Source: DAOUMU01 sp034409055
Lineage (GTDB): Bacteria; Chloroflexota; Anaerolineae; 4572-78; J111
Assembly (NCBI GenBank): GCA_034409055.1
Contig: DAOUMU010000129.1
Span: 1-32,436, forward strand
Direction of reading: 5' to 3'
Length of the DNA: 32,436 nucleotides
In this document: positions 12,626-21,461 of the stretch, piece by piece
Layout: each line of letters opens with the position of its first letter
Position numbering within the stretch: position 1 is the stretch's first letter
Notes under the pieces: model-generated
The model's input: the letters and a program-made list of their open reading frames with translations, nothing else
Database searches by the model: none
Told to the model about the DNA's origin: nothing
Position numbers and translations under genes: made by a program

Positions 12626-14369
12626 AGTACCTGGCAAAAATATTCCGGTACGCTTCAGATTCCTTCATCAACGTTTGGTGGGTGCCAATCATGGCCACGC
12701 GTCCCTGGCGCAGGGCGATGATCAAATCGGCCCGGCGAATCTGGGACAGGCGGTGAGTAATGAGCAAGGTGGTCCGGCCCTGGGCGGCTCGTTCGATGGC
12801 CTGCTGAATGCGGTCCTCGGTGGCGCTGTCAATGGCGCTGGTGGAGTCGTCCAAAATTAAAATGAGAGGATTGGTTAAAAAGGCCCGGGCCAGGGCCAGG
12901 CGCTGCCGCTGGCCGCCGGAGAGGGTCACCCCTCGCTCGCCAACCGCCGTATCGTACCCATCTTTGAAGCCGGTGATAAAGTCGTGGACCTGGGCCGATT
13001 TGGCGGCCGCTTCGATCTCCGCGCGGGTGGCCTCGGGGCAGCCGAAGGCAATATTTTCGGCAATGGTGCGGGAGAAGAGATAGACATCCTGTTCAATAAT
13101 CGAGATTTGCCGGCGTAATGCCTCCAGGTTCCAATCGCGCACGTCGACACCGCCAATGGTAATTTGGCCCCTGTCGACGTCATAGGTGCGGTTGATCAGT
13201 TTGGCAATGGTGCTTTTGCCCACCCCGGTTTGACCGACAATGGCCACCGTTTGGCCGGGCTTGATTCTAAAGCTGACCGCTTCCAGGGTCGGGCTGCCCC
13301 CGTTGTAGCTAAAGGTAACCCCATCAAATTCAATGCTCCCCTCCAGCGGGCCGTCGTAGCCCCCCACGTTCTGGTCAAGCTCGGTTTCGGTATTGATCAG
13401 GCTCAACACCCGGCGGGCGCTGGCCAGGCCGGCTGACACCTGAGAATAAGCAAACTGGGCGGCAAAGGTGGGAAAGTGAAACAGCAACAGCATGCCGTTA
13501 AAAGCCACCACGTCGCCGGCCTGGATCAGACCCTGCTGAAATAGGATCAGGCTATGGAGCAGCCCGCCCGCTTGGAGTAGACCTAGTAGCAGTAGCGGAA
13601 AGAACTTGGCCTCCACGTCTCCCTGCCAGACAAAGGCGGTCCACCATTTAGCCAGGGCTGCCTTAAATCGGCTGATTTCCCTGCCTTCCTGGGCCGTACC
13701 TTTGACCGTTTCAACCCCGTCAATCGCTTCGGCCAGGGTGGCGTTGAGCTGGCCAAACTCCCGGCGGACCGCCTCGGTGGCCGGCCGCAAACTGTTCAGA
13801 TAGTCGCGCAGCAGCAAGACGTAGACGACAGCGTAAGTAAAGGGGACCAGCAGCAGTTGGGGATGAATAGACGGCACTAAAATAAAGGGAGCCAGCATAA
13901 AGTTGGCCGAGCCAATGACCAGATTCAGGCCGGGATTAAACAGGAGATTGATTTCACGCACGTCGTTGGTAGCCCGGGCCATGAGGTCACCCGTGGCTTG
14001 ACGATTGTGGAAGGACATACTTTTGCCAATCAGGCTCAGGTAAAGCTCATCGCGGGTGTCGCGCTCGACCCGCTGGCCAATGATCTCGCTGCAAAAGTTG
14101 CGTCCCAACATAAAAACACCTCTGACCAGTTGGGAAGCAATGAGCGACAAAGCAATGGTCCCCAGGGCCTTGACATCACCCGACTCGATGATGACTTCAA
14201 ACCCTTGTCCAACGTAAAGCGAGATCGCTCCCGCCCCAATGCCATTCCCCAGGGCGCCAATAAAGACCCCCAGGATATAAAGTTTATGACGCAGGGCGTG
14301 GGATAAAATCCACCGCATCGGACTACGACGGTCTGATTGCCAGGATTTGGTTACAGAAAATTCAGCCAA
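12621..14369 (-). CDS. ABC exporter half-transporter (degenerate Walker B, LSGGQ intact)
   Basis: The 582-aa fused membrane/ATPase protein has Walker A GQTGVGKS (379-386), a canonical LSGGQ signature (483-487) and Walker B LILD followed by Asp508 where the catalytic Glu is expected (LDDSTSAID). This LDDST form is characteristic of the non-hydrolysing half of heterodimeric exporters. The partner downstream keeps the Glu but has LSMGQ, so the two changes would meet in one degenerate site, which supports a heterodimer. The start is TTG, backed by AGAGGAT about six bases before it on the minus strand. It lies downstream of the STAS/response-regulator pair, with a terminator between. The stop codon falls inside a heptad array. 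Confidence 0.94.
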   Translation of the reverse strand: MAEFSVTKSWQSDRRSPMRWILSHALRHKLYILGVFIGALGNGIGAGAISLYVGQGFEVIIESGDVKALGTIALSLIASQLVRGVFMLGRNFCSEIIGQRVERDTRDELYLSLIGKSMSFHNRQATGDLMARATNDVREINLLFNPGLNLVIGSANFMLAPFILVPSIHPQLLLVPFTYAVVYVLLLRDYLNSLRPATEAVRREFGQLNATLAEAIDGVETVKGTAQEGREISRFKAALAKWWTAFVWQGDVEAKFFPLLLLGLLQAGGLLHSLILFQQGLIQAGDVVAFNGMLLLFHFPTFAAQFAYSQVSAGLASARRVLSLINTETELDQNVGGYDGPLEGSIEFDGVTFSYNGGSPTLEAVSFRIKPGQTVAIVGQTGVGKSTIAKLINRTYDVDRGQITIGGVDVRDWNLEALRRQISIIEQDVYLFSRTIAENIAFGCPEATRAEIEAAAKSAQVHDFITGFKDGYDTAVGERGVTLSGGQRQRLALARAFLTNPLILILDDSTSAIDSATEDRIQQAIERAAQGRTTLLITHRLSQIRRADLIIALRQGRVAMIGTHQTLMKESEAYRNIFARYY

Positions 14370-14396
14370 TTTGATCCTCTTATTATGAGTTCATAA

Positions 14397-14440
14397 ACAA
14401 AAAGCAGCCCAAATGCAAATAATTTTGCCCGGCTGCTTGC
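14397..14440 (-). terminator. Intrinsic terminator after the response regulator gene
   Basis: Read on the minus strand, AGCAGCC and GGGCAAA pair with TTTGC-type bases and GGCTGCT around an AT-rich loop, giving a GC-based stem followed directly by TTTTTGTTT. It falls between the response regulator stop (14476) and the ABC gene start (14369), so the exporter probably has its own promoter or relies on read-through. A second, AT-rich 8-bp stem (AAAAGATA/TATCTTTT, 14461-14484) overlaps the regulator's stop codon. Confidence 0.7.
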
Positions 14441-14475
14441 TGGTTGGCAAACTTTTTGAGAAAAGATATTTGTTT

Positions 14476-14910
14476 TTATCTTTTGGTGGCCGCGACAGCT
14501 TTTTCTATGGCCTCGATCAGTTGATTCAAATTCGGAGGCTTGACAAAGAACTTGTCGGCGCCGACTATTGTAGCCCGAGTGCGTTCCGTTTTACTACCCC
14601 AGGCTGAAATAACGAAAATAGGGATGTGGCTTGTGTGGGGATTTAACCTTAACTCACTAATCGCGTCGTAACCGTCCATCACCGGCATGCGTAAGTCCAT
14701 CAGGACGATATCCGGTTTCCAACGGAGTGCCATTTCCACTCCTTCTTGACCGTTTTTAGCATGAGCGACCTTGTAACCATTCAATTCCAATAATCTGGCA
14801 ATGGTGTCACGAATGACCGGTGCGTCTTCAACGTAAAGAACCCGGATAGGTCTGCCTTGATCGCCTGTAGCACCTAATCTTGTTAATTTTTTGGGAGGTT
14901 GATCCGCCAT
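14476..14910 (-). CDS. Single-domain response regulator (CheY-like)
   Basis: This 144-aa protein has a single receiver domain at residues about 22-140 and no output domain. Phosphoacceptor Asp72 (LMDLRMPVMDG), acidic pocket E28-D29, Ser102 and Lys124 (FFVKPP) are all in place, so it should be phosphorylated by a histidine kinase or act as a phosphate carrier. The first 20 residues are a charged linker. It follows the STAS gene by 20 bases and is co-transcribed with it. No histidine kinase is present in the window. A stem-loop terminator follows the gene. Confidence 0.93.
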   Translation of the reverse strand: MADQPPKKLTRLGATGDQGRPIRVLYVEDAPVIRDTIARLLELNGYKVAHAKNGQEGVEMALRWKPDIVLMDLRMPVMDGYDAISELRLNPHTSHIPIFVISAWGSKTERTRATIVGADKFFVKPPNLNQLIEAIEKAVAATKR

Positions 14911-14930
14911 CTGTAAAAACCTAAACGATT

Positions 14931-15269
14931 CTAGTCATCCGGTTCGACATTCAAGAGGTTGTCGAACTGCATTATTCTAAAGAGACGTTGCAGATGAGGG
15001 TTTGGATTTCGTAATATGATTTCAACCCCCTCTTTGGCAAATTCTTTTTGGGCCTGTAGCAAGAGCCTAAATCCATAGGAGTCGATCGACTCAGTGGCCG
15101 CCAGATCAACAAATAATTTTTTGGCCTCGGCCTGTACTAATTCTTTTATAAGGGAAGCGCTGCTATCAGTAAACCACATCAAATGAGCCGTGTCTGAGTT
15201 AACGCTCCCAATTAGCTTCAAGGTCCAGGAGTCGCCGTTACGAATTAGTTCTGCAGTCAGATTGACCAT
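14931..15269 (-). CDS. STAS-domain protein (anti-sigma-factor-antagonist-like)
   Basis: The 112-aa single STAS domain has the expected beta-strand FVDLAATESIDSYGFRLLLQAQ (about 53-74) and the following strand/helix (GVEIILRNPNPHLQRLFRIMQF). In SpoIIAA-type proteins a Ser in the DSSG motif is phosphorylated by an anti-sigma kinase. Here the motif reads D63-S64-Y65-G66, with Tyr at the usual phospho-Ser site, so the classical switch is probably absent or altered. It is the first gene of a STAS-receiver pair. The target could be a stressosome-like or sigma-partner system, but no sigma factor or kinase lies nearby. Confidence 0.85.
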   Translation of the reverse strand: MVNLTAELIRNGDSWTLKLIGSVNSDTAHLMWFTDSSASLIKELVQAEAKKLFVDLAATESIDSYGFRLLLQAQKEFAKEGVEIILRNPNPHLQRLFRIMQFDNLLNVEPDD

Positions 15270-15301
15270 TATGTCTCGTCTATACCGTTACGTGGTTCTT
15301 T

Positions 15302-15307
15302 ATTATA
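15302..15307 (-). promoter_or_regulatory. Likely promoter -10 for the STAS-response regulator pair
   Basis: On the minus strand TGTTATAAT is an extended -10 element (TATAAT complementary to 15302-15307), about 32 bases upstream of the STAS ATG. TTGACT (complement of 15331-15336) lies upstream, but at 23 bases its spacing is too long for a normal -35, so the extended TG motif would have to compensate. The site is just downstream of the nuoN stop and would let the pair be expressed apart from the nuo operon. Confidence 0.5.
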
Positions 15308-15328
15308 ACATATATCATTCCCTTATGT

Positions 15329-16795
15329 CTAGTCAAAAATTCCTAAAGAGGTAAAATTGACCAGGGGTGTGGGCCAAATTCCTAACAAAATCGTCACAAC
15401 AGCCGCAATAGTCAGGGTAATCGTCACCGGTCCACTTAGATTGATCGGTGCGGCTTCACCGGCGCTGTCCACATCAACAGGCGAACGCATATACATCTGG
15501 ACCACAACGCCCAAATAGTAAAAAGCCGAGACGGCGCTGTTAATCATACCGGCCACGGCCAGCCAACTGACATTGGCCTCCACAGCAGCCCGGAACACAT
15601 ATAACTTGCCCCAAAAACCAACAAAAGGCGGAATACCGGTCAGCGAAAACATAAACAGGGCCATAGCCAGGGCCAATAAGGGGTTGCGGGCCGCCAGTCC
15701 GGCGTAATCGCTGATGGTGGAGCCGATGGCATTACGCCGTTCCAGTACAGCAATCACGGCAAAAGCGCCGATATTCATAAACGCATAAGCCATCAGGTAG
15801 AACAGAACGCCCTTGACGCCGGCCATTGTGCCCGGCACCACGCCGACTAAAATATAACCGGCATGGGCAATACTGGAATAAGCCAGCATCCGCTTGACAT
15901 CTTTTTGAGCCAGGGCAGCCATGTTACCCCCGGTCATCGTAATGAAAGCCAGCCCGGCTACAGCAATTTGCCAATCCAGGGTAAACGCCCGGTCAAAAGA
16001 AACCATCAGCAGTCGAACGAGCGCAGCAAAGCCGGCCGCTTTTGCTCCGACTGACATAAAGGCTGTGACCGATGTAGGCGCCCCGTGATAAACATCAGGA
16101 GTCCACCACTGGAAGGGGACCGCCGCCACTTTGAAGGCAAAGCCAACCAGTAGCAAACCCAGGCCAACCAGGGCAATAGGATCCCCCAGGTTACCCCGCT
16201 CCGGGGTGAACCAATCGCCAATCGCTCGCAAATTGGTAAAACCGGTTGCTCCGTAAAGCAGGGCCGCGCCATAGAGGAAAAAGGCCGAGGCAAAAGCGCC
16301 CAATACAAAATATTTCATCCCGGCCTCGCCGGAGGCCATTTGCCGTCGATTGAAGGCCGCCAGAACGTAGAGGGCAATGGACATGATTTCCAGGCCCAGA
16401 AAAACAACGATCAAGTCGGTGGCCGCCCCCATGAGCATCATGCCACCGGTCGAAAATAGAATCAGGGTGTAATACTCGCCCCGTTGCATATCTTTGTCAT
16501 TCAGATAGCTGAGGGCGATTAATACTGACAAAGCGGCGGTGATGATAAAAATCAGGTTGAGTACCAGGGAATAGCCATCACTGACAGCCATATCTTGAAA
16601 GGCAGGGGCCGGTGACCGCCCAAATAACATAAAGCTGGCCACAGCCGCACCGGCCAGCCCCAGTAGACTGAGATAACCTGTAATTCGTTTATCCTCAACG
16701 AACAGGTCCAGGAACATGACCAGCGCCGCAGTGATAATGATCACAAGTTCCGGGGCCAGTGCGACCAGATTCAGCGTTGGAATTTCGATAGGCAT
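15329..16795 (-). CDS. nuoN: NADH-quinone oxidoreductase subunit N
   Basis: NuoN is one of three antiporter-like proton-pumping subunits in the membrane arm of complex I. The 488-aa protein has about 14 transmembrane helices. The conserved Glu136 lies in VVFLGLEIMSIALYVL, and the later PFQWWTPDVYHGAPTSVTAFMS and AALAQKDVKRMLAYSSIAHAGY motifs are present. Length is normal. The ATG is 32 bases after the nuoM stop. It is the last nuo gene; its TAG is close to the promoter of the STAS-receiver pair. Confidence 0.97.
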   Translation of the reverse strand: MPIEIPTLNLVALAPELVIIITAALVMFLDLFVEDKRITGYLSLLGLAGAAVASFMLFGRSPAPAFQDMAVSDGYSLVLNLIFIITAALSVLIALSYLNDKDMQRGEYYTLILFSTGGMMLMGAATDLIVVFLGLEIMSIALYVLAAFNRRQMASGEAGMKYFVLGAFASAFFLYGAALLYGATGFTNLRAIGDWFTPERGNLGDPIALVGLGLLLVGFAFKVAAVPFQWWTPDVYHGAPTSVTAFMSVGAKAAGFAALVRLLMVSFDRAFTLDWQIAVAGLAFITMTGGNMAALAQKDVKRMLAYSSIAHAGYILVGVVPGTMAGVKGVLFYLMAYAFMNIGAFAVIAVLERRNAIGSTISDYAGLAARNPLLALAMALFMFSLTGIPPFVGFWGKLYVFRAAVEANVSWLAVAGMINSAVSAFYYLGVVVQMYMRSPVDVDSAGEAAPINLSGPVTITLTIAAVVTILLGIWPTPLVNFTSLGIFD

Positions 16796-16826
16796 GGGTT
16801 CTCCGTAACAGATTTAGAAGCTATAG

Positions 16827-18311
16827 TTATCGCTCTGCAAGGAGCGTGGTTACATTGATCTGTTCGACCAACTCCGCCGTCGCCGGATTGATTTTGCTAA
16901 AGAAGAGATTGGGAAATAGACCAATCACAAAAAAGAAAATCACCAGGGAGAGGGCAATAATTACCTCTCGCCCATTCATATCTCTCAGGTTTTCATTGGC
17001 CGGATTGAAGTCCCCAAACATCAAGCGGCGCGTAGCGGTCAGTAAATACCAGGCAGCCAGCACAATCCCAAATGTACCAAAGGCGGCCGCCGGCCAATTA
17101 ATCTTAAAAGTACCCAGCAAAATGGCAAACTCCCCCACAAAGCCATTCAGACCCGGTAGGCCCACCGACGATAGGACCGCCAGTAAAAAGAAGGTACCGA
17201 ACACGGGGGCTTTGACCCAGATACCCCCGTATTCCTTAAACAAACGGGTATGGCGCTGCTCGTACAACACCCCCACCATAAAAAAGAGCATGCCGGTGCT
17301 AAGCCCGTGGTTAATCATTTGCAAGACGGCCCCGCTCATACCCTGTTGGCCGCCATAAAAGATACCCAACACGATGAATCCCATATGGGCCACGGAGGAA
17401 TAGGCCACCAGACTTTTGACATCTTCTTGAGCCAGGGCCACCAGAGCGCCATACAAAATGCCGATAATGGCCAGAATGACCAGAAGCGGCGTCCAAACCG
17501 GTACAGCGTCCGGGAAAAGGGGGATGGCAAAACGCATAAAGCCGTAGGTGCCCATCTTAAGCAGTACTCCGGCCAGAATAATCGAGCCAGCCGTAGGGGC
17601 TTCCACGTGGGCGGCAGGTAACCAGGTATGTAGGGGAAAGAGCGGTACTTTGACCGCAAAAGCCAGGCCAAAAGCAAAAAAGAGCCACACCTGCAAGTTA
17701 ACCGGCAGGTCCAATTCGGCCACCAGGGTGGGCAAATCGGCGGTTCCACCCCAGGCATACACCACCAGGGCGGCCACCAACATCAACGCACTCCCGGCCA
17801 TGGTATAAAGAATGAACTTGATCGAGGCATAGATGCGCCGCTCACCGCCCCAACGACCAATCAGTAGGGCCATCGGGATCAGGCTGGCTTCCCAAAACAG
17901 GTAAAACAGGAACAGGTCCAGAGAAACGAAGACGCCAAGCATGGCCGTTTCTAACAGCAGCATCAAGGCCATGTATTCTTTGACCTGCTCGGTGATGGCC
18001 GTCCAGGAACTGAGCACGGCCACGGCCGACAGAAATGTGGTCAGCAACACCAAAAAGAGGCTGAGGCCGTCGATGCCAACGTGATAATTGATATTGAGGG
18101 TGGGAATCCAGGCGGCAAATTGTTCAAATTGATAACCGGTCCTATTGTCGGCGAAGTTAAAGTAAAGCGGTAGGGAGATGGCCAGATTCGCCAGGCTGGT
18201 GATCAAAGCCAACCATCTCATCACTTCTTCACGGCCACGCGGTACCAGGACTACCAGTACCGCCCCGACAATTGGGACAATAATTAAGGCGGAGAGCAGA
18301 AATTGATTCAT
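16827..18311 (-). CDS. nuoM: NADH-quinone oxidoreductase subunit M
   Basis: NuoM is the second antiporter-like subunit of the complex I membrane arm. The 494-aa protein has about 14 membrane helices, the key Glu141 in FYLFWEASLIPMALLIGRWGG, and Lys221 at the head of KVPLFPLHTWLPAAHVEAPTAGS, with Lys252 in LLKMGTYG. These are the residues tied to proton translocation in this family. Length is normal. An 87-base gap with no visible signal separates it from nuoL. Confidence 0.97.
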   Translation of the reverse strand: MNQFLLSALIIVPIVGAVLVVLVPRGREEVMRWLALITSLANLAISLPLYFNFADNRTGYQFEQFAAWIPTLNINYHVGIDGLSLFLVLLTTFLSAVAVLSSWTAITEQVKEYMALMLLLETAMLGVFVSLDLFLFYLFWEASLIPMALLIGRWGGERRIYASIKFILYTMAGSALMLVAALVVYAWGGTADLPTLVAELDLPVNLQVWLFFAFGLAFAVKVPLFPLHTWLPAAHVEAPTAGSIILAGVLLKMGTYGFMRFAIPLFPDAVPVWTPLLVILAIIGILYGALVALAQEDVKSLVAYSSVAHMGFIVLGIFYGGQQGMSGAVLQMINHGLSTGMLFFMVGVLYEQRHTRLFKEYGGIWVKAPVFGTFFLLAVLSSVGLPGLNGFVGEFAILLGTFKINWPAAAFGTFGIVLAAWYLLTATRRLMFGDFNPANENLRDMNGREVIIALSLVIFFFVIGLFPNLFFSKINPATAELVEQINVTTLLAER

Positions 18312-18398
18312 TCAATACTCCGAAAAATTAAAGCAATTCTCAATCCATTCTGGACAGGTTTTGTGGAAATCCTGGGATATCGATTTGAGTGTCTCTTA

Positions 18399-20411
18399 TC
18401 ACCTCAAGAAAAAGTAACTGACTATCACCAGCACGCCGATGAAAGTGGCCAGGGCGTAATGGCGCAAATAACCACTTTGCAGACGACTTAACAGTTGGCC
18501 AAACCAGCCAACCCCTTTGGCCGTGCCGTCTACCAGGCCGGCGTCGATGACAAGGTTATCCACCCCATCGGCCATCCCTCTGGCCAGGGCCAGGCCGGGC
18601 TTGACAAAAACGGCCTCGTAAATTTCATCGACGTAATATTTGTTGGCCAATAAGTTAAAAATCGGCCGGGTGCTGCGGGCGAGATTCTGGGGAATAGACG
18701 GACGCATCACGTAAAAGAAATAAGCCAGGGCAATCCCGACAACGGCCACCACGGCCGAAGTGGACAACAGGCCCAACTCCACTCCAAAGGAAAGGTGATG
18801 TTCAACCCCGGCCGCGTGCTCAGCCGTGGCGTAAATCGGTTCCAACCAACTGTCCAAAGCGTGGGGCAGGCCCAGGAAAGTGGGTAAACCCAGCAGGCCC
18901 CCAAAAATAGCCAAAACAGCCAGGATAACCAGGGCAAAGGTGATCGGGGTTCGGCTTTCGCGAGCGTGATCGTATAGATGCTGGTCGCGTGGTTGGCCGT
19001 GGAAGGCAATGAAAATGGCCCGGAAAGTGTAAAAGGCCGTCAGCCCGGCCGTGACAATACCGACCAGCCACAAAACGGGCGAAGCTGCGAACGCTTTGGC
19101 CAGAATCTCATCTTTGGAGAAGAAACCGGACATCAACGGAAACCCGGCCAGGGCCAGGCCACCGGCCCAGAAGGTCAGCCAGGTGATCTTCATTTTGTCC
19201 TTCAAGCCGCCCATCCGGCGGATATCGATCACGTCGTGCAGGGCGTGCATAACCGAACCGGCGGCCAAAAAGAGGAGGGCTTTGAAAAAGGCGTGCGTGG
19301 TCAGGTGGAACATGCCGGCCGTGTAAGCGCCCACGCCGACCGCCATGAACATATAACCAAGCTGGCTGACCGTGGAGTAGGCCAAGATACGCTTGAGATC
19401 AACCTGCACCAGGGCAATCGTGGCCGCAAAAAGGGCCGTGGCCGCGCCAATGCCGGCCACAAACATCGACACACCGGGAGCCAGGGCGTAGAGGGCATTG
19501 TTCCGGGCAATCATATAAACCCCCGCCGTGACCATTGTGGCCGCGTGAATCAGGGCTGAAACCGGGGTCGGGCCAGCCATGGCGTCGGGTAGCCAGACGT
19601 AGAGCGGGATTTGGGCGCTCTTGCCCATGGCCCCGATGAAAAGAAGCAGGGTGATCCAGACCATCACGTTCGGTATCGTTTCGGCGATGTGGGGAGCCTG
19701 GCTAAAGACCCCGTTTTCACCCAAAAACTGGAGCGTGCCAAAGGTGCTCCAGATCAAAAATACCCCCAGGGCAAAACCAACGTCGCCGACCCGGTTGACC
19801 ACAAAAGCTTTCATCCCGGAGGCAGCCGGGGAGAGCAGCGGCTTTAGCTTAACCGGTTCGTAGTCCAGACCGAGGTCGATCGGGGCCTGTTCCTCGGAGG
19901 GGCGGTCAAACCAGAAACCGATCAGCAGGTAGGAACACAGCCCGACCAGTTCCCAGCCCACGTACATGGTCAAGTAGTTATCACCCAGCACCAGCACCAA
20001 CATAGAGGCGATGAAGAGATTAAGAAAGGTGAAGAAGCGGGCAAAATCCCGATCCGGCTGGGCCTGGCCGGACGGGTCACGATGCACCATATACTCGGTG
20101 GCGTAAACGTGGATGAGAAAGCCCACCCCGGTCACCACCAGCACCATCAACAACGACAGGGGGTCAACCAGTAAGTTGATGGGCACGGTAAACGTATCGA
20201 TGGCGGCCCAGGTCCACAGGCGAACAATAACCGCTTCCCCGCCCCGGTTCATCAGTTCAAAGAGGGCCCCCACCCCCACCGCAAAGGCCCCCAAAACAAC
20301 CAGCGGGCCAACCACCCGCACCACGCGATGTCCCAGGCGGCGGCCCAATAACCCGTTAAAAAGAACACCAACGATCGGTAGAGCGATGACAAGCCAGATT
20401 AATTGAATCAT
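18399..20411 (-). CDS. nuoL: NADH-quinone oxidoreductase subunit L
   Basis: NuoL is the distal antiporter-like subunit that carries the long lateral helix. The 670-aa protein has the conserved Glu154 (YVGWELVGLCSYLLIGFW) and the PLYVWLPDAMAGPTPVSALIHAATMVTAG segment. The C-terminal part (about 540-670) includes the amphipathic connecting region and a final membrane helix (LATFIGVLVIVSYFFLR). Length is in the normal range. The gap to nuoK on the upstream side carries a heptad array. Confidence 0.97.
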   Translation of the reverse strand: MIQLIWLVIALPIVGVLFNGLLGRRLGHRVVRVVGPLVVLGAFAVGVGALFELMNRGGEAVIVRLWTWAAIDTFTVPINLLVDPLSLLMVLVVTGVGFLIHVYATEYMVHRDPSGQAQPDRDFARFFTFLNLFIASMLVLVLGDNYLTMYVGWELVGLCSYLLIGFWFDRPSEEQAPIDLGLDYEPVKLKPLLSPAASGMKAFVVNRVGDVGFALGVFLIWSTFGTLQFLGENGVFSQAPHIAETIPNVMVWITLLLFIGAMGKSAQIPLYVWLPDAMAGPTPVSALIHAATMVTAGVYMIARNNALYALAPGVSMFVAGIGAATALFAATIALVQVDLKRILAYSTVSQLGYMFMAVGVGAYTAGMFHLTTHAFFKALLFLAAGSVMHALHDVIDIRRMGGLKDKMKITWLTFWAGGLALAGFPLMSGFFSKDEILAKAFAASPVLWLVGIVTAGLTAFYTFRAIFIAFHGQPRDQHLYDHARESRTPITFALVILAVLAIFGGLLGLPTFLGLPHALDSWLEPIYATAEHAAGVEHHLSFGVELGLLSTSAVVAVVGIALAYFFYVMRPSIPQNLARSTRPIFNLLANKYYVDEIYEAVFVKPGLALARGMADGVDNLVIDAGLVDGTAKGVGWFGQLLSRLQSGYLRHYALATFIGVLVIVSYFFLR

Positions 20412-20446
20412 AAATCCAAAATCCGAACTCCGAAATCGAAAATCGG
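20412..20446. repeat. Heptanucleotide array between nuoK and nuoL
   Basis: Five gapless heptads, AAATCCA, AAATCCG, AACTCCG, AAATCGA and AAATCGG, fill the whole spacer between the nuoK stop (20449) and the nuoL start codon (20411). The array lies where the nuoL ribosome binding site should be, so nuoL translation may depend on the repeat sequence (GGATTT-like on the minus strand) or on coupling. Confidence 0.85.
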
Positions 20447-20448
20447 AG

Positions 20449-20760
20449 TCATCCTTTCAATGAGCTGATTTCATCAACGTTGACCGCCTGTTTGTGGCGA
20501 TTAAGTTCGACCAGCAGGGCCAACCCAACGGCTACTTCCACAGCGGCGACGGCCATAATCATAAAAACAAAGATCTGCCCGGTGGCCGAATCGAGATACT
20601 GGGAGAAGGCAATAAAGGTCAGATTGACGGCGTTCATCATCATCTCCACACACATCAAGATGATGATGATATTGCGTCGAATGAGAACGCCTCCGGCCCC
20701 GATGGTAAACAATATGGCCCCGAGTAGTAAATAATATGAGACGGGCACTGGGTCAGTCAT
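20449..20760 (-). CDS. nuoK: NADH-quinone oxidoreductase subunit K
   Basis: NuoK is a three-helix subunit of the proton path of complex I. The 103-aa sequence has its two conserved buried acids, Glu39 (LMCVEMMMNAVNL) and Glu75 (AAVEVAVGLALLV). Length is exactly typical. The ATG overlaps the end of nuoJ by eight bases, so the two are translationally coupled. The stop abuts a heptad array. Confidence 0.97.
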   Translation of the reverse strand: MTDPVPVSYYLLLGAILFTIGAGGVLIRRNIIIILMCVEMMMNAVNLTFIAFSQYLDSATGQIFVFMIMAVAAVEVAVGLALLVELNRHKQAVNVDEISSLKG

Positions 20761-21295
20761 TCAAATCCCCCTGAACTTTATGCTTCTTTTTCTGTTGTTG
20801 GGCCAACCAGACCACACTGATAACCCCGACCGAAAGTAAAACGGCGATCAATTGGAAGGCTAACACGTAGTTGGTGAAGAGAACCGAGCCAATCATTTGC
20901 ACCTGTCCATGCTGCTGGACTGCTTCTGGCGTAAAATCGCCGTGGTTGCCAAAAATAAGATTTTCGAAAACGGCCGTGCCGATAACGGTCAGAAACACAA
21001 CTCCCAAAGCGACCAGGAAAGCATTGCGCACGGTCAACCAGGACGAAACCTGCTCTCCCAACTCTGCGCCCAAAAGCATCACCACAAACAGGAACAGAAC
21101 GACAATGGCCCCGGCATAAACCAGGATTTGGACCACGGCCAAAAATTGAGCATTGAGCATAAAATAGAGCATAGCCAGTGCACAAAAGTTGACCAGCAAC
21201 GACAGGGCGCTGTGCACGACATTTCTATTGAAAATGACACCAAATGCAGCCACGACGGCTATCGCAGCCAGGATTAGGAAGAGGATTTGTTCCAT
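20753..21295 (-). CDS. nuoJ: NADH-quinone oxidoreductase subunit J
   Basis: NuoJ is a five-helix membrane subunit that shapes the central proton path. The 180-aa sequence shows the conserved NVVHSALSLLVNFCALAMLYFMLNAQFLAVVQILVYAGAIVVLFLFVVMLL region, including the pi-bulge helix region. Length is typical. It is separated from nuoI by 147 bases that are largely a repeat element, the only long interruption in this part of the operon. Confidence 0.96.
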   Translation of the reverse strand: MEQILFLILAAIAVVAAFGVIFNRNVVHSALSLLVNFCALAMLYFMLNAQFLAVVQILVYAGAIVVLFLFVVMLLGAELGEQVSSWLTVRNAFLVALGVVFLTVIGTAVFENLIFGNHGDFTPEAVQQHGQVQMIGSVLFTNYVLAFQLIAVLLSVGVISVVWLAQQQKKKHKVQGDLND

Positions 21296-21322
21296 AAGTA
21301 TCTATCCAAAAGACACTAGATT

Positions 21323-21461
21323 CATCAAACAGAATTTGGCTTGCCAGCAGGGTAAAAAGTAACTTTCGCTTGATGTCGCCAGCCAACTCGTAAAACGTAA
21401 AACGTAAAAGTGCGCCGTAGATAAGTCATTACGTTTTACGTTTCACGTTTTACGTTTCACG
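21323..21461. repeat. Dispersed repeat copy 2 between nuoI and nuoJ
   Basis: Bases 21323-21388 match the tail of the 84-aa gene region at 3428-3494, with a one-base deletion and a few changes; the former reading frame is disrupted. Three CGTAAAA heptads (21389-21409), a core with CGTAGATAAG (about 21410-21428), and inverted TTTTACG/TTTCACG heptads (to 21461) follow. The core is the reverse complement of that in copy 1. The last codons and stop of nuoI (21443-21445) lie in the inverted array. Confidence 0.85.
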
